Under the pieces are notes generated by a model, which did not search any database, was not told the origin of the DNA, and saw only the letters and a list, made by a program, of their open reading frames with translations. Of a stretch of DNA of 64,000 nucleotides, positions 44,670 to 55,224 are shown piece after piece (positions within the stretch are counted from its first letter, which is position 1; each line of letters begins with the position of its first letter). The stretch covers positions 20,852-84,851 of the forward strand of contig JABAAE010000007.1 in assembly GCA_014238905.1 (NCBI GenBank), read 5' to 3'. The position numbers and the translations under genes are program-made. This DNA comes from Planctomycetota bacterium (lineage in GTDB: Bacteria; Planctomycetota; Planctomycetia; Pirellulales; Pirellulaceae).

Positions 44670-47600
44670 GTGAGCAGCATTAACGAGCCAAATGACGATC
44701 CGGCCGATTCTCCAATGATTCCTGAACAAAACGAACCTGCGTCCGATGATGTGAAATACAAAGACTCTCGGGATCAACATTGCAATGAATCAGTCGGTCA
44801 GATCCTCGGTTACCTGAATTTCTCAGCAGGAACCGAGGACCCGAAATTTTTCTCCGCAATGAGCGATTTTTTTTCCAGGCGTTGGAACGCTGAAAGAAAA
44901 GAGATCCCCAACTGGCTTGCCGGGCTGGAAATACTCCAAACGGAACTCGGAAAAGCTGGGCAATCTAATTCAACGTTTCGAGATTGCCACCAAGCCTCTG
45001 CCGTTTTGGAATTTGCAGCCAACCGATTTCTTCCAGAATACCGTCAGCACCATGAAATCCTGTTGGGCCATCATGAGGACGACGAATTATTCACACCGTT
45101 TTTTCTAGCAAGATGGTTTCAAACGGCTCTAACATCCTATACGCACCAAGAAGATTCTCTTCCATCAGGGAGATTCGACTTCGAGGCCATTAGAAAGCGG
45201 TTTGATGATTACTTGGGGTTTAGACCCGTAGCCGTATTGGAATCCCGTACGATCGAACCTTACCCACACGAGTGGACTCGGCCTATTCCAATCTACATCA
45301 CCGGCGTCGGTGCGGCAGATGGCAAATACAAGCCCTTTGTGGATCATGCGATTAGGATGATTTCCAATGCCCCGGCAAATATTCTCAACGCGGCCCAATT
45401 TGATCTCGAATCACTCGACGAGATGGCAATCGACCCAAGAGCCTACGACTTCGATCATCCAGCCAATAAACGTCCGAATTACCATTTCGGTCAATGGGAT
45501 CCCCATCAATTGGATCTTTCAGGGTATTTCCGGCGATTCATTGTGCAGCAGGTGACACTTGATTCACTTGCTGTCCGCTGCGAGGGTGATCCTTACTTAA
45601 AGCCAGAATTGGTTTTCGAGGCCGGAGCAGTATTGGCAGGCACCATCCTGATGGCAACCTCTGTCTGCGGTAGAGGTCCGGACAGTTTTGATTCGAATAC
45701 CTCGATCGCCAGCCTTCTTCCCCAGATTGCTCGAATGCGCGACCAGTTTTACGATTGGTTGCTTTCGACAGTCGAGGGTATTCATGGTGAAAACCTCCGT
45801 AAGGAAGCAAAAGAAAAACGACAACCGTTCGGAGGTGCCAGGCAACATCTTAATGCCGAACTCGCAAATCTCAGGGAAACGCAACTTGAAAAAGTACGTC
45901 TGGCGGGGATCTACGCTCGGATGGGCTATTCCAATGCCGCAAATGAGTTATCCAACTCCGTTCAGGTTGCCTCAGCCCGCATTCGCACCAAGATCGAATC
46001 CAAATTAACCGAATCCAACCAAGCCATCGCCAAAGCTGAGTATTCGCAATCCGCCGAGGACCTGGCCGAAACAACCCAGTTGATCCATCAGGGAATTCAA
46101 TGCGGCGCCTTGATCGATCCATGGAACATCCTCGGCTTTGATGCGCAATTCAGCCTTTTCCCGGCAATGGAAAACTCGGTGCTGGATGAAAGGGCACATT
46201 ACCTGGTCGAAATGATGACGCAGATTTTCGAGTCGTATTCCGCTCTCTGGTGCCATGCGGCGACACAGGATGAAAAGAAGGTATGCGAACAAATCCAAGA
46301 GGAATTTCGGAAAACGTCTGACTGGTGGCATCAGTTTGCCGCCCACGAAGTCAGTAATGTCGAAGCAACCGATTCGGTAGAGGTTTTCAAGGCAGCCGAG
46401 CACGTCGCTCAGGCGATGAATTTGTGGCAAAAAGAAGGTGGGGAAACCGGAAACGTCGCCTTCTGGTCAAAACACGCCCACCTTTTTGCTACGCCCCGAT
46501 CGTATGAACTGATTGTCAATGCCCTTTTTGACAAGAACGATCTATCCACCTCTATGGCTTTGCTGATGCATTGGTTGGGACAAGCTGAGACGGTTGGCCT
46601 TGAGTCTCCCGAATCTTCATTTCATCTCATCGTAGAACAATGGACGTTCAAGATTTGTGAACAGACCTTGCAGGACTACCGATTTGGACGGGCAGATGAA
46701 ACGCTGCAAAACCTGCACATGCTGGGCAAATTCATGGACTTCCTGGAGGTCAACGCGGAATCGTATTGGCAAATACCCGAATTTGAACTGGGGGACAAAT
46801 CCAAGCAGCAAACACAAGCCGAATCCGACGACGTCATTCAAGATGGACCGGATGAGATTTATGGGGCGGCCTACGAAGACGTGGTTTATCGCGACAGTAC
46901 TGATGACGGAATGGCCGGTCAGATATTTGAAACCGACGATCACAAATCTGATCAACTGGAGACCGAAGCCAGGAGATTGGAAGAGCGGCTTCAATTTCAT
47001 GAAACGGTGGCAAAAATCTGGCAGATGCTTGCTCCGGTGTTTGCCGAATGTGCGACGAAGTTTGAATCCGAGGTCCATTCCGAATTTGGAGCAGCAATAA
47101 AGCTGTGGGCCAAAGTAGCTCAAGACCGGGTAGGAGCACTACACCAGCTGTTATTCTCGGTGGAGAGCATGAAACCGACGATGGGGTTGGGCGATCACGA
47201 ATCAATGGTTGAGTACGATCGCCAACGCTATATCCAAGAGGGTTTAATGGAACGGATCATCATGGTCACCGTTTCAACAAGACACTCCATGCGAATGCTC
47301 AATGCGGCCCAAATGGCGATTTCAAAGGCACCCATCGGAAACGATCTGGATTCGATGGAAGTCCTAATGTCGGATATCTTTGTGGCCATATTTCAAAACA
47401 ATCGTGAATTACTTGTCGACCAGATGAGCCTGTTCGCAGAGGAAATCAAACGTCAACCATTGCTTTACGTCCCCATTTCACGAAATGGTGTTCCGTCGAA
47501 GATCGAACTGGTGAAGAGTCGTCAGCTCTTCATTCGAAAGCTTCTTGAGATACTGCCCCGATTCGGTTTGATCGAACAGACCTTTCGGTTACTCAACACC

Positions 47601-48728
47601 GCTCGGGCAATGGAAAGAAGCCACCCGGTGGGAAATGGTGCGGTGACCGAATTTGATGATCTCTTTGAAATTGGATTTCGCGCGGTGGTCGATTCATTTA
47701 TGAATTCCGCCAGTCATGATGATTCAACCGCCGATCAGCACCAACTTCTGTTTCGCTGGTTGGAGCGGTTCACCGAATCCAGCTTGATCGTTTGGCTGAA
47801 ACACAGCCGAACATTAAGGCTTAGCGTCCTTGAAAAAACCCACGATAAGGATCCATGGCGGGAAGTGGTGATGTTCATCAGGAACTACGGAAAAGATCTA
47901 TTCACACAACGGTTTCTGAATTTTGCAAATATCCGTGGAATTCTTCATCAGGGAGTGGAATCCTGGTTGGACGGACTGATGGAAAATGATCAGAGTGAAA
48001 TGGCGTTAGTGGCCGATTTAGACAACAAGATCACGCGGGAACAGGCAGGCTCCAATCTCTCATTGATCCTCGAGGCCATTCTTGAAAATCATCTTGAGTA
48101 CCAGGACTACAACAGCACCACCACCCAATCGGATCAAGGCGACTTGCTTTACATGCTGATCGACTTCCTACGTCTTAAAGTGGGTTACGACCGAATCAGT
48201 TGGCACCTGAAGCCCGTTTTCTGGGCTCATGAAAATCTGGTCAACGGTGGCATGGAGCAGGTCGCCAAGCGTTGGCGTCGATCACTAATCGACCGAATTA
48301 ACAAAAAGGCGATCCGATTTGTGAGCAATCTTGAACGCTTGCAGCGACGCTACGCAATGCGCATGCCCACTGTAGCAAACAGAATCAAAGAAAAATTTGT
48401 CAAACCGATGTCCATTGATCGCATGAAAGCCCTGGTACGACCGGCGATGGACCCACGCAATCCTGATGCTTCGTCCAGCTTTGAGTTGCTTCAGCGTGAT
48501 GTTGCGTTGCTACTGGAAAAACCGGAAGGATCAGGCATCAAAGTCCCCTCTTGGCTGGCAGCCATTGAAGATGAAGTCGCCGAAACACTTGACAACAGCG
48601 TCACCGACGAAAAAATACTCAACCTGTTTTCCCAGCCTTCCATACCGGCTCGCGATGCAGTTCGCGAACAGCTCAATACAATCTCCGATCTTACTACACA
48701 TCGTCGGCGGAATCGGGAACAATCCTGA
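44670..48728 (+). CDS. Very large protein of unknown function
   Basis: A 1352-residue cytoplasmic protein with no signal peptide and no domain I recognise. The first 45 residues are acidic and probably disordered; the remainder is nearly all helical and rich in Glu, Gln, Leu and Ala. Segments such as YARMGYSNAANELSNSVQVA and ELIVNALFDKNDLSTSMALL look like TPR/armadillo-type helical hairpins. The C-terminal part is basic. GTG 44670 is preferred to TTG 44649 because GGAGGA sits seven bases upstream. It appears intact. A small gene follows 138 bases downstream on the same strand. Inference: scaffold or large complex component. Confidence 0.75.
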   Translation: MSSINEPNDDPADSPMIPEQNEPASDDVKYKDSRDQHCNESVGQILGYLNFSAGTEDPKFFSAMSDFFSRRWNAERKEIPNWLAGLEILQTELGKAGQSNSTFRDCHQASAVLEFAANRFLPEYRQHHEILLGHHEDDELFTPFFLARWFQTALTSYTHQEDSLPSGRFDFEAIRKRFDDYLGFRPVAVLESRTIEPYPHEWTRPIPIYITGVGAADGKYKPFVDHAIRMISNAPANILNAAQFDLESLDEMAIDPRAYDFDHPANKRPNYHFGQWDPHQLDLSGYFRRFIVQQVTLDSLAVRCEGDPYLKPELVFEAGAVLAGTILMATSVCGRGPDSFDSNTSIASLLPQIARMRDQFYDWLLSTVEGIHGENLRKEAKEKRQPFGGARQHLNAELANLRETQLEKVRLAGIYARMGYSNAANELSNSVQVASARIRTKIESKLTESNQAIAKAEYSQSAEDLAETTQLIHQGIQCGALIDPWNILGFDAQFSLFPAMENSVLDERAHYLVEMMTQIFESYSALWCHAATQDEKKVCEQIQEEFRKTSDWWHQFAAHEVSNVEATDSVEVFKAAEHVAQAMNLWQKEGGETGNVAFWSKHAHLFATPRSYELIVNALFDKNDLSTSMALLMHWLGQAETVGLESPESSFHLIVEQWTFKICEQTLQDYRFGRADETLQNLHMLGKFMDFLEVNAESYWQIPEFELGDKSKQQTQAESDDVIQDGPDEIYGAAYEDVVYRDSTDDGMAGQIFETDDHKSDQLETEARRLEERLQFHETVAKIWQMLAPVFAECATKFESEVHSEFGAAIKLWAKVAQDRVGALHQLLFSVESMKPTMGLGDHESMVEYDRQRYIQEGLMERIIMVTVSTRHSMRMLNAAQMAISKAPIGNDLDSMEVLMSDIFVAIFQNNRELLVDQMSLFAEEIKRQPLLYVPISRNGVPSKIELVKSRQLFIRKLLEILPRFGLIEQTFRLLNTARAMERSHPVGNGAVTEFDDLFEIGFRAVVDSFMNSASHDDSTADQHQLLFRWLERFTESSLIVWLKHSRTLRLSVLEKTHDKDPWREVVMFIRNYGKDLFTQRFLNFANIRGILHQGVESWLDGLMENDQSEMALVADLDNKITREQAGSNLSLILEAILENHLEYQDYNSTTTQSDQGDLLYMLIDFLRLKVGYDRISWHLKPVFWAHENLVNGGMEQVAKRWRRSLIDRINKKAIRFVSNLERLQRRYAMRMPTVANRIKEKFVKPMSIDRMKALVRPAMDPRNPDASSSFELLQRDVALLLEKPEGSGIKVPSWLAAIEDEVAETLDNSVTDEKILNLFSQPSIPARDAVREQLNTISDLTTHRRRNREQS

Positions 48729-48866
48729 GTTGACGAGTGCCCCTCTGACCGGCAAAAATCAGGGCTATTGAATTCCCTGAAACCAACCCATTCATCTAGA
48801 CGAAAAGAAAAACGTCCCGTTGTGATTACGGGCTAACCTCTTTCAGGCAATGCGAGTTCCCCCGAA

Positions 48867-49238
48867 ATGACTGACAATCCGATCGCTGGCCCCGATCCGA
48901 TGGCCGAGCAGAAAATGCGTCGAATCGACGACTTGTGTTCCCACGTCTGGATGGTTCGTACGTTCTTGAAACATTGCGAAGAATCCGCTGAAGATGAGGA
49001 GCTCAGTGAAGTTCATCGGGACCTTTATGATTTCATGTTAGCGTTGGGCCAACCCTACGAATCCAACGATCCCAAAACCTATTTAAAACTGGCAAAAAAA
49101 AAGCTTAAACGACTACGTCGAGCGCAAAAGCTATTTGAAGAAATTCAACCTGAAATTTCCGGTCACATGAACTTCAAAATGGCAGTCGCTTCCCTGAACC
49201 TTGCGGTCAGTGAAATCATCGCGATCATTGAGTCGTGA
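48867..49238 (+). CDS. Small helical protein, unrecognised
   Basis: A 123-residue acidic, all-helical protein (MAEQKMRRIDDLCSHVWMVR, LYDFMLALGQPYES, LKLAKKKLKRLRRAQKLF). No signal peptide or known domain. It lies 138 bases downstream of the giant protein gene and may be its partner. ATG 48867 follows a purine-poor leader, so translation initiation is not obvious. Confidence 0.65.
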   Translation: MTDNPIAGPDPMAEQKMRRIDDLCSHVWMVRTFLKHCEESAEDEELSEVHRDLYDFMLALGQPYESNDPKTYLKLAKKKLKRLRRAQKLFEEIQPEISGHMNFKMAVASLNLAVSEIIAIIES

Positions 49239-49419
49239 CCCTATGGTCCCAGTGGTGAATCCAAGATGTGCTTTTCGCTATTGAACGTCAGCATCGGTCT
49301 TCCGCATGGGTAGGCTGATTCGAATGTCGCATTGAACACCTTGCTTTTCTGGCTGGAAACGAAATACTCTTCCATAGCAAATTAATGATCACCATTTTAT
49401 TTTTCTGGGAACCTACGTA

Positions 49420-50508
49420 ATGGAAGCTGGAATTGTTGGCCTCCCCAATGTCGGCAAGAGCACTTTATTTAATGTTTTGACCTGCTCCACTGGAGCGGAA
49501 AGTGCCAACTACCCTTTCTGCACGATTGAACCCAACGAGGGGATCGTCAGCGTACCTGATCCGCGTTTGCAGACCATCACCCAATACATCGTGCCAAAGA
49601 AAGTCATTCCAGCCGCACTAAAACTGGTCGACATTGCAGGTATCGTAAAAGGTGCCAGCCAGGGCGAGGGATTGGGGAACAAGTTTCTCAGCCACATCCG
49701 TGAGGTAGATGCCATTCTGCAGGTCGTTCGATGCTTTGTTGATGAAGACGTGGTTCATGTTAGTGGTGAGGTCAATCCGGTTTCTGATATTGAGATCATT
49801 GAAACCGAATTGATGTTGGCGGATATTGAAGCCCTTGACAATGCCCTTCCCAAGGCCCAGCGAACAGCTCGCAGCGGCGACAAGGAAGCCAAGGCCCGCG
49901 TCGCTGCGATTGAGAAATGCCAAGCCCATTTAGCCCAGGACTTACCCCTTCGAAGCCTGCAGTTACACGAAGCGGAAAAAAAGATACTCGGTGGTTTTGG
50001 GCTGATGACCGCCAAACCGATGCTGTTTGTCGCCAACGTCGATGAAGATGATCTGCAGGGAGAAAGCGAAGCTGCCAAGCGTGTCCGGGACTACGCAGAA
50101 GAAGTCGGCGGCGGAATGGTTACCGTTTGTGCAAAGCTGGAATCAGAAGTAGCAGAACTGGATGAAGAGGACCAGGCAGAGATGCTGCAAACCGTTGGAC
50201 TCACCGAACCGGCTTTGGCGGTTCTGGCACGCGAAGCGTACCAAACATTAGGCCTTCAAAGCTACTTTACTGCTGGTGAACAAGAGGTCCGAGCTTGGAC
50301 CATCCCAATCAATGCTACAGCTCCGCAAGCAGCCGGCGTCATTCACACAGATTTCGAGAAGGGTTTCATTCGGGCCGAAGTCTACACGCTTGACGATCTG
50401 ATAGAGTTCAAGACCGAAAAGGACATCCGTGGAGCTGGCAGGCTAAGAGTGGAAGGCAAAAACTACATTGTGGCAGACGGCGACATTTGCCACTTTTTGT
50501 TTAATTAA
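49420..50508 (+). CDS. ychF: Ribosome-binding ATPase YchF (Obg family)
   Basis: A 362-residue member of the universally conserved YchF/EngD family. P-loop GLPNVGKST (7-15), switch region [24 protein letters not shown] with the family-typical G3 region, then a helical domain and a C-terminal TGS domain ([30 protein letters not shown]). The nucleotide-specificity loop reads NVDEDD, deviating from NKxD as expected for the ATP-preferring YchF. It binds ribosomes and is linked to stress response. Normal length, intact. Confidence 0.96.
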   Translation: MEAGIVGLPNVGKSTLFNVLTCSTGAESANYPFCTIEPNEGIVSVPDPRLQTITQYIVPKKVIPAALKLVDIAGIVKGASQGEGLGNKFLSHIREVDAILQVVRCFVDEDVVHVSGEVNPVSDIEIIETELMLADIEALDNALPKAQRTARSGDKEAKARVAAIEKCQAHLAQDLPLRSLQLHEAEKKILGGFGLMTAKPMLFVANVDEDDLQGESEAAKRVRDYAEEVGGGMVTVCAKLESEVAELDEEDQAEMLQTVGLTEPALAVLAREAYQTLGLQSYFTAGEQEVRAWTIPINATAPQAAGVIHTDFEKGFIRAEVYTLDDLIEFKTEKDIRGAGRLRVEGKNYIVADGDICHFLFN

Positions 50509-50609
50509 AATCGGATTTCACTCAACATCTGATCAGTCGGTAATGGATCTAACCTGCCTTGGCAGGAAAGCCAAATCCGGGCCATCCATACGATTCGTCG
50601 CCAGCAGCC

Positions 50610-50636
50610 GTTGGTTGCGGAATGCCCCCAACCAAC
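50610..50636. repeat. Inverted repeat
   Basis: GTTGGTTG and CAACCAAC form a perfect 8-bp stem with an 11-base loop, between ychF and the downstream sulfatase. No T-run follows, so a terminator role for ychF is only possible. Confidence 0.5.
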
Positions 50637-50785
50637 AGCCCGCCTGATTTGGTAACTCTCGATTTCCTGGTGTCGCCTGCTCGCCTGATTTAACCGATGG
50701 CGGCGCTGTAATCCTTCTTCTTTGAGACTAAGATGAAAACCAGCAATAAATCATAAACTTGTTTTGACTCTGCTGGAATTTTCAA

Positions 50786-52294
50786 ATGTCTAAAACCAAC
50801 TTGCTTGTCCTGTCTGTTTTTGCCCTGTTGTGCCAGCTCAATCCAGCACTCTCTGCCGACCCGGCTCTCCAGCAACCCACGTCCGCCAAACCAAATATCA
50901 TTTTCATATTTGCGGATGATCTTGGATTTAACGAAGTCGGTTGTTACGGTCAGGAAATCATCAAAACACCAAGTATCGACCGAATCGCCAAGGAGGGGAT
51001 TCGGTTTACACAGTTCTATGCCGGACAAGCGGTTTGTGCTCCGTCGAGATGCGTATTAATGACTGGAAAACACACCGGTCATTCTTTCATTCGAAACAAC
51101 GGCGATCCCAAACACCTTCAATACCTTAAACCCAAATTCGGTTGGGAGTTCCCCGGACAAAACCCAATCCCGGATGAGGAGCTGACGATCGCCGAAATCT
51201 TGAAAACAGAGGGATACGCGACCGCGGCAGCTGGCAAATGGGGCCTGGGACATTTTGGAACCACGGGCGACCCCAACAAACAGGGATTTGATCTTTTCTA
51301 CGGATTCAACTGTCAGCGACATGCTCACAACCACTACCCGAAATTCCTTTGGCGAAATAGCAAAAAAGAAGACCAGCCCGGCAACGACAGAACGTTGGAG
51401 GGTGAAACCTACTCACAGGATCAATTCATCAAAGTTGGTAAAGAATTTATTCGTGAAAACAAAGAGGGTCCCTTTTTTCTTTATTTACCATTTGCCGTTC
51501 CTCATCTGTCTATTCAGGTACCCGATGCTTCTGTCCAACCCTATCGGGACTCTGTGGAAGAATCAGAGTACCAGCACAAGGGGTATCTGCAGCACCCTTT
51601 TCCACGGGCGGGTTATGCCGGGATGGTCACTCATATGGACCGAGGAATCGGCGAAATTCTTGACCTCTTGGATGAGTTGAAAATTGCGGATAACACCCTT
51701 GTGATTTTCACATCCGATAACGGGCCAACCTATAACCGACTCGGTGGTAGTGATTCCGATTTCTTCAACAGTTCGGGGCCCTTACGTGGTCGAAAGGGTT
51801 CCCTTTATGACGGGGGCATCCGCGTGCCATTGGTGGCCAAATGGCCCGGTAAAATCAAGCCTGGTACGGTGTCGGATCATCTTTCTGCACTCTGGGATGT
51901 CTTACCGACGATTTGTGATGTACTCCATGCCCCGACCCCCAGCGACATTGATGGAATCAGCTTTGCCCCAACGTTGATGGGTAACAAAACAAAACAGCAA
52001 AATCATGATTACCTTTACTGGGAGTTTGCCTCTTATGGCGGGCAGCAGGCAATTCGAAATCAACGGTGGAAAGGCATCCGCCAAAACATGATGAAAAAAA
52101 ATAATCCTGACCCACTGAAGATCGAACTCTACGATCTAAAATCCGACATTGGCGAAACCACCGATGTTGCGGCAAAGCATCCCCAAATCGTCGAAAAACT
52201 GGTAAGTCAAATGAAAGCCGCCAGAGTTTCCTCCACCCTGTTTAAATTCAAGGTTCTTGATCGGAATGATGACGGCAATCAGGGCAAAAAATAA
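50786..52294 (+). CDS. Secreted sulfatase (formylglycine type)
   Basis: A 502-residue arylsulfatase-like enzyme, second in the window but not a close copy of the one at 32736. Signal peptide 1-23. [20 protein letters not shown], maturation motif CAPSR with Cys84, [49 protein letters not shown] and the C-terminal [12 protein letters not shown] are present. All catalytic motifs are intact. It hydrolyses sulfate esters in the periplasm or outside; a polysaccharide substrate is likely but not shown. Confidence 0.93.
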   Translation: MSKTNLLVLSVFALLCQLNPALSADPALQQPTSAKPNIIFIFADDLGFNEVGCYGQEIIKTPSIDRIAKEGIRFTQFYAGQAVCAPSRCVLMTGKHTGHSFIRNNGDPKHLQYLKPKFGWEFPGQNPIPDEELTIAEILKTEGYATAAAGKWGLGHFGTTGDPNKQGFDLFYGFNCQRHAHNHYPKFLWRNSKKEDQPGNDRTLEGETYSQDQFIKVGKEFIRENKEGPFFLYLPFAVPHLSIQVPDASVQPYRDSVEESEYQHKGYLQHPFPRAGYAGMVTHMDRGIGEILDLLDELKIADNTLVIFTSDNGPTYNRLGGSDSDFFNSSGPLRGRKGSLYDGGIRVPLVAKWPGKIKPGTVSDHLSALWDVLPTICDVLHAPTPSDIDGISFAPTLMGNKTKQQNHDYLYWEFASYGGQQAIRNQRWKGIRQNMMKKNNPDPLKIELYDLKSDIGETTDVAAKHPQIVEKLVSQMKAARVSSTLFKFKVLDRNDDGNQGKK

Positions 52295-52513
52295 TGGTCC
52301 ATAGAAGCGGTCGTCCGGTCTAACCATAGGCGGTTTCTACAGGTGGCGTCTTTTTCTGGAAAAACCGTTTACTGGATGAAGAAACGCGATACGCCAAGCG
52401 ACCCCGGCAACTCAGCCTGACTAACCATACCATCTGACATTCGGACGGCGTCTCTCGCAGCCACAATCCTGCGGCGGGTGTGAGGCAACCAAATTTTTGA
52501 ATGCGATTGCCCC

Positions 52514-53077
52514 TTATTTTGACTTGGATTTCGGCTGGGTCGGCTGGCGATCAGCTTCCTTTTTTTTGATTTTTTCGATCCTGCCAAACATATGCCCACC
52601 CACCTGGTCATGGGACCAAGTTCCAGCATACTTGCCCTCGTAGAACATAACCCTGGCACCGAACGCGCCCGAACCAACCAATGGGATTCTAAAATTACTG
52701 ATCGACACCATTGGTGTATTCCCTGCCCACTTCACAGGGATCGTCAACGGAACAGGAACGTCAATCGTGCCGTATTTGATCCGTGCGGTAAACGTCCACA
52801 AATCCCCATCTCCCGATTTCTCAACTTTTTCAATCGTGTACTCTTCTTCAACAGGCGAGCCTTTTCGACCGTCAATGGTAAAGGTACCTATCAACTTCAC
52901 CCCGCTCATGTCTTTGGCAAACTTTTTGAATCGTTTTTCCTGATTGGCGTCCGCCTGAGTTGGTGGCGCCTGAGTTGGTGGCGACTTCTTCGACTGTTCC
53001 TGCTGCGCCGCCGACCGACTTGAAGCAGAAATACTGATGATCAAAACAAGAAAGTAGACAGATTGAAACGTTTTCAT
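52514..53077 (-). CDS. Secreted protein of unknown function
   Basis: A 187-residue protein with a signal peptide (MKTFQSVYFLVLIISIS) and a Gln/Pro/Thr-rich linker containing a short PTQA repeat. A beta-rich domain follows (VKLIGTFTIDGRKGSP, LWTFTARIKYGTIDVPVPL, GARVMFYEGKYAGTWSH), ending in a basic KKKEADRQP tail. GAGG precedes the ATG. The YAGTWSH motif and overall strands suggest a lipocalin-like or planctomycete-specific barrel, but I do not recognise the family. Confidence 0.68.
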   Translation of the reverse strand: MKTFQSVYFLVLIISISASSRSAAQQEQSKKSPPTQAPPTQADANQEKRFKKFAKDMSGVKLIGTFTIDGRKGSPVEEEYTIEKVEKSGDGDLWTFTARIKYGTIDVPVPLTIPVKWAGNTPMVSISNFRIPLVGSGAFGARVMFYEGKYAGTWSHDQVGGHMFGRIEKIKKKEADRQPTQPKSKSK

Positions 53078-53403
53078 AACCTCTCGCTTCGTAATGGGTT
53101 TGAAATAGATCCCTGTTCAAACGGTGCTGCCTCGGGTCAAACCACCAAGGCTACCAAGCCAACGACTCCCTCCAAAAGTCAGTGCTCCAGATGGTTTTCC
53201 ATTGGATAATCACTGACTGAACATCCTGAATCATACGCGAAAGCGGAACGGAGATTAAGACGCGAAAAAAGATTTGGTCGCAGTTAAGCTAGAGGTGTCA
53301 TCCCCCCCATAATGTAGAGGAGCCTCTCGATCGCCTTACAGAATTCAGCCTGATGCTGACAATATAGACTCGGTGGGAAGAAACCGGAGCGATAGGACTG
53401 AGT
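53078..53403. other. Intergenic region, no gene seen
   Basis: 326 bases between two minus-strand genes. A run of seven C occurs near 53302. Nothing else recognised. Confidence 0.5.
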
Positions 53404-54810
53404 CTAGGGTTCCAGAGCAGCCAGGCGAAAACTGCCCTTCAAGACTTCGCCATTGCGTAAGACAAAAAACTCAACCGGTTTTTTAGCAAGAATTTTTTCC
53501 TGCTCAATAATGTAAGCGATATGCCCCAAGGAAGTCGTTTCCCACTCGTGGATACCCAAGAGCACGTCTCCCGAACGGATGTTCTGTCGCATCGCCTGAC
53601 TACCATCACGCACCTCGATCACCTGAAGACCACCGCGAAATTTGGTCGAAATCTTCTGGAACTGCGTGACGGGAATTTCGGAGAGCCTGATTCCCAAAGA
53701 ATCCCATACCTTGATTTCAAGTTTTGTTCGCGACCGCGTTTGCTGCGAGACAATTTTGGATTCTACCGAGTGGCTTTGGGTGCCACGACGGATTCGCAGG
53801 GCGATCTTATCCCCTTCCGTACGACCGATCATCAATCGCTCCAAATCCAACAGATTCGAAACCGCACGCCCATCGATCTCAGTAATCTCGTCACCGTTCT
53901 GGATATCAAGTCCCGGAAACCCTTTTCTGACGAGGAGTCGAGGCTGATCCAACTTGAAATCTGTGGAGACGATGATGGGGAGCGAATTGCGGCCACCATT
54001 GTCCTTGCGAATCAGTTCGGCAACAATTTCTAAAGCCGGATTCACCGGAATCGCAAAACCAATACTTTGGGCTCCCATCCGAACCGCCACATTGATACCG
54101 ATCAATTCTCCATCAATATTAACCAACGGCCCACCTGAATTTCCGGGGTTAATGGCAGCATCGGTTTGAATCAGATTGTAATAAGTCTGTTCATCGCTGA
54201 CCTCTACCGTTCGGCTCAGTTCACTAATGATCCCGAGGGTGATCGTATCCTTATAGCCATAGGCATTCCCAATAGCGATGACCGTCTCGCCAAGCATTAG
54301 ATCGCTGGACGTACCTCGGGGCATGACTTGAAGCAACTGTTCAACGTTGATTTTGATCACCGCCAAGTCGGTTTTAGGATCGTGAGCTACCAACCTGGCT
54401 GAAGTTTGCGTTTTATCGGCCAGCGTCACCCTGATATTGGCAACACCCTGGACAACGTGATAGTTGGTGATGATGTAGCCCCGTTCATCAATGATGATTC
54501 CGGTGCCCATGCCGTTCACCTTACGGAATCTTTCCTTCGAACCGTAAGGTGCATCCTCATCCCGAATGGTTTTTCGACCGTTGATACTGACCACCGACGG
54601 TCGCGTCGCTTTAACCGCTCTGACAATGGGCGTTTCCCGATTGGACCGCCCCTCTTCATTTCCATACAAATGGGCCACGAAGAAGAGGCAATACAGAAAT
54701 GAGCCAGGAATGGCAAATGGGAATGATGAAAGTCGAAGGAGCATTGGCGCGGCTATCAACCAAATGATCGAAAAAAACGATGTGTTAACAGTTAGATCGG
54801 ACCAACCCAA
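53404..54810 (-). CDS. HtrA/DegP-type trypsin-like protease with PDZ domains
   Basis: A 468-residue periplasmic serine protease. After an N-terminal membrane/signal segment comes the trypsin-like domain with the full triad: His in ITNYHVV, Asp in DPKTDLAVIKI, Ser in NPGNSGGPLVN. Two PDZ-like regions follow (about 290-365 with GFPGLDIQNGDEITEIDGR; about 390-465 with QNIRSGDVLLGI). HtrA proteins degrade or refold misfolded envelope proteins. The start is either TTG 54810, with GAGGA just upstream, or ATG 54744, which gives a cleaner signal (MLLRLSSFPFAIPGSFL). Confidence 0.9.
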   Translation of the reverse strand: MGWSDLTVNTSFFSIIWLIAAPMLLRLSSFPFAIPGSFLYCLFFVAHLYGNEEGRSNRETPIVRAVKATRPSVVSINGRKTIRDEDAPYGSKERFRKVNGMGTGIIIDERGYIITNYHVVQGVANIRVTLADKTQTSARLVAHDPKTDLAVIKINVEQLLQVMPRGTSSDLMLGETVIAIGNAYGYKDTITLGIISELSRTVEVSDEQTYYNLIQTDAAINPGNSGGPLVNIDGELIGINVAVRMGAQSIGFAIPVNPALEIVAELIRKDNGGRNSLPIIVSTDFKLDQPRLLVRKGFPGLDIQNGDEITEIDGRAVSNLLDLERLMIGRTEGDKIALRIRRGTQSHSVESKIVSQQTRSRTKLEIKVWDSLGIRLSEIPVTQFQKISTKFRGGLQVIEVRDGSQAMRQNIRSGDVLLGIHEWETTSLGHIAYIIEQEKILAKKPVEFFVLRNGEVLKGSFRLAALEP

Positions 54811-55224
54811 TTTTCCTCGTTAGTAGTACTAATTGCTGTCATCAAAGTTTACCGAACGCGAAAGCCCCTCATGCCGAACAGGTAATATTTAACGATAAGA
54901 ATGATTCCAGTTAATTGACTGTGATAAACCCTGACGATTGCGAAACATTTACCTGTATCGTCATCGCGCCGAGTATCACGTGATTACAGCAGGGTTTCTG
55001 GCCGCGAAACGATTCCACATATTACAGGGTCTTGAAGCATGCCCCGGTCGACTGATATCCTCAAAGCACTGTCAGAGAGTGTCGAAAAAGACCCGTTCCA
55101 TCAGGTTTTCACCAGAATTCAGATTCGGATAGCCGCCTTCCTTTGAAGAATTATTCGGACAGCATCCCGCATGGTCCGTACAACATGTTTTGACGTGGCA
55201 TTTAATTCAGTAAAGGAAAAACCA
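54811..55224. other. Intergenic region, no gene seen
   Basis: 414 bases between the divergent HtrA-type gene and glgC. Only short frames; a GGAAAA before the glgC ATG is the only signal noted. Confidence 0.5.
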
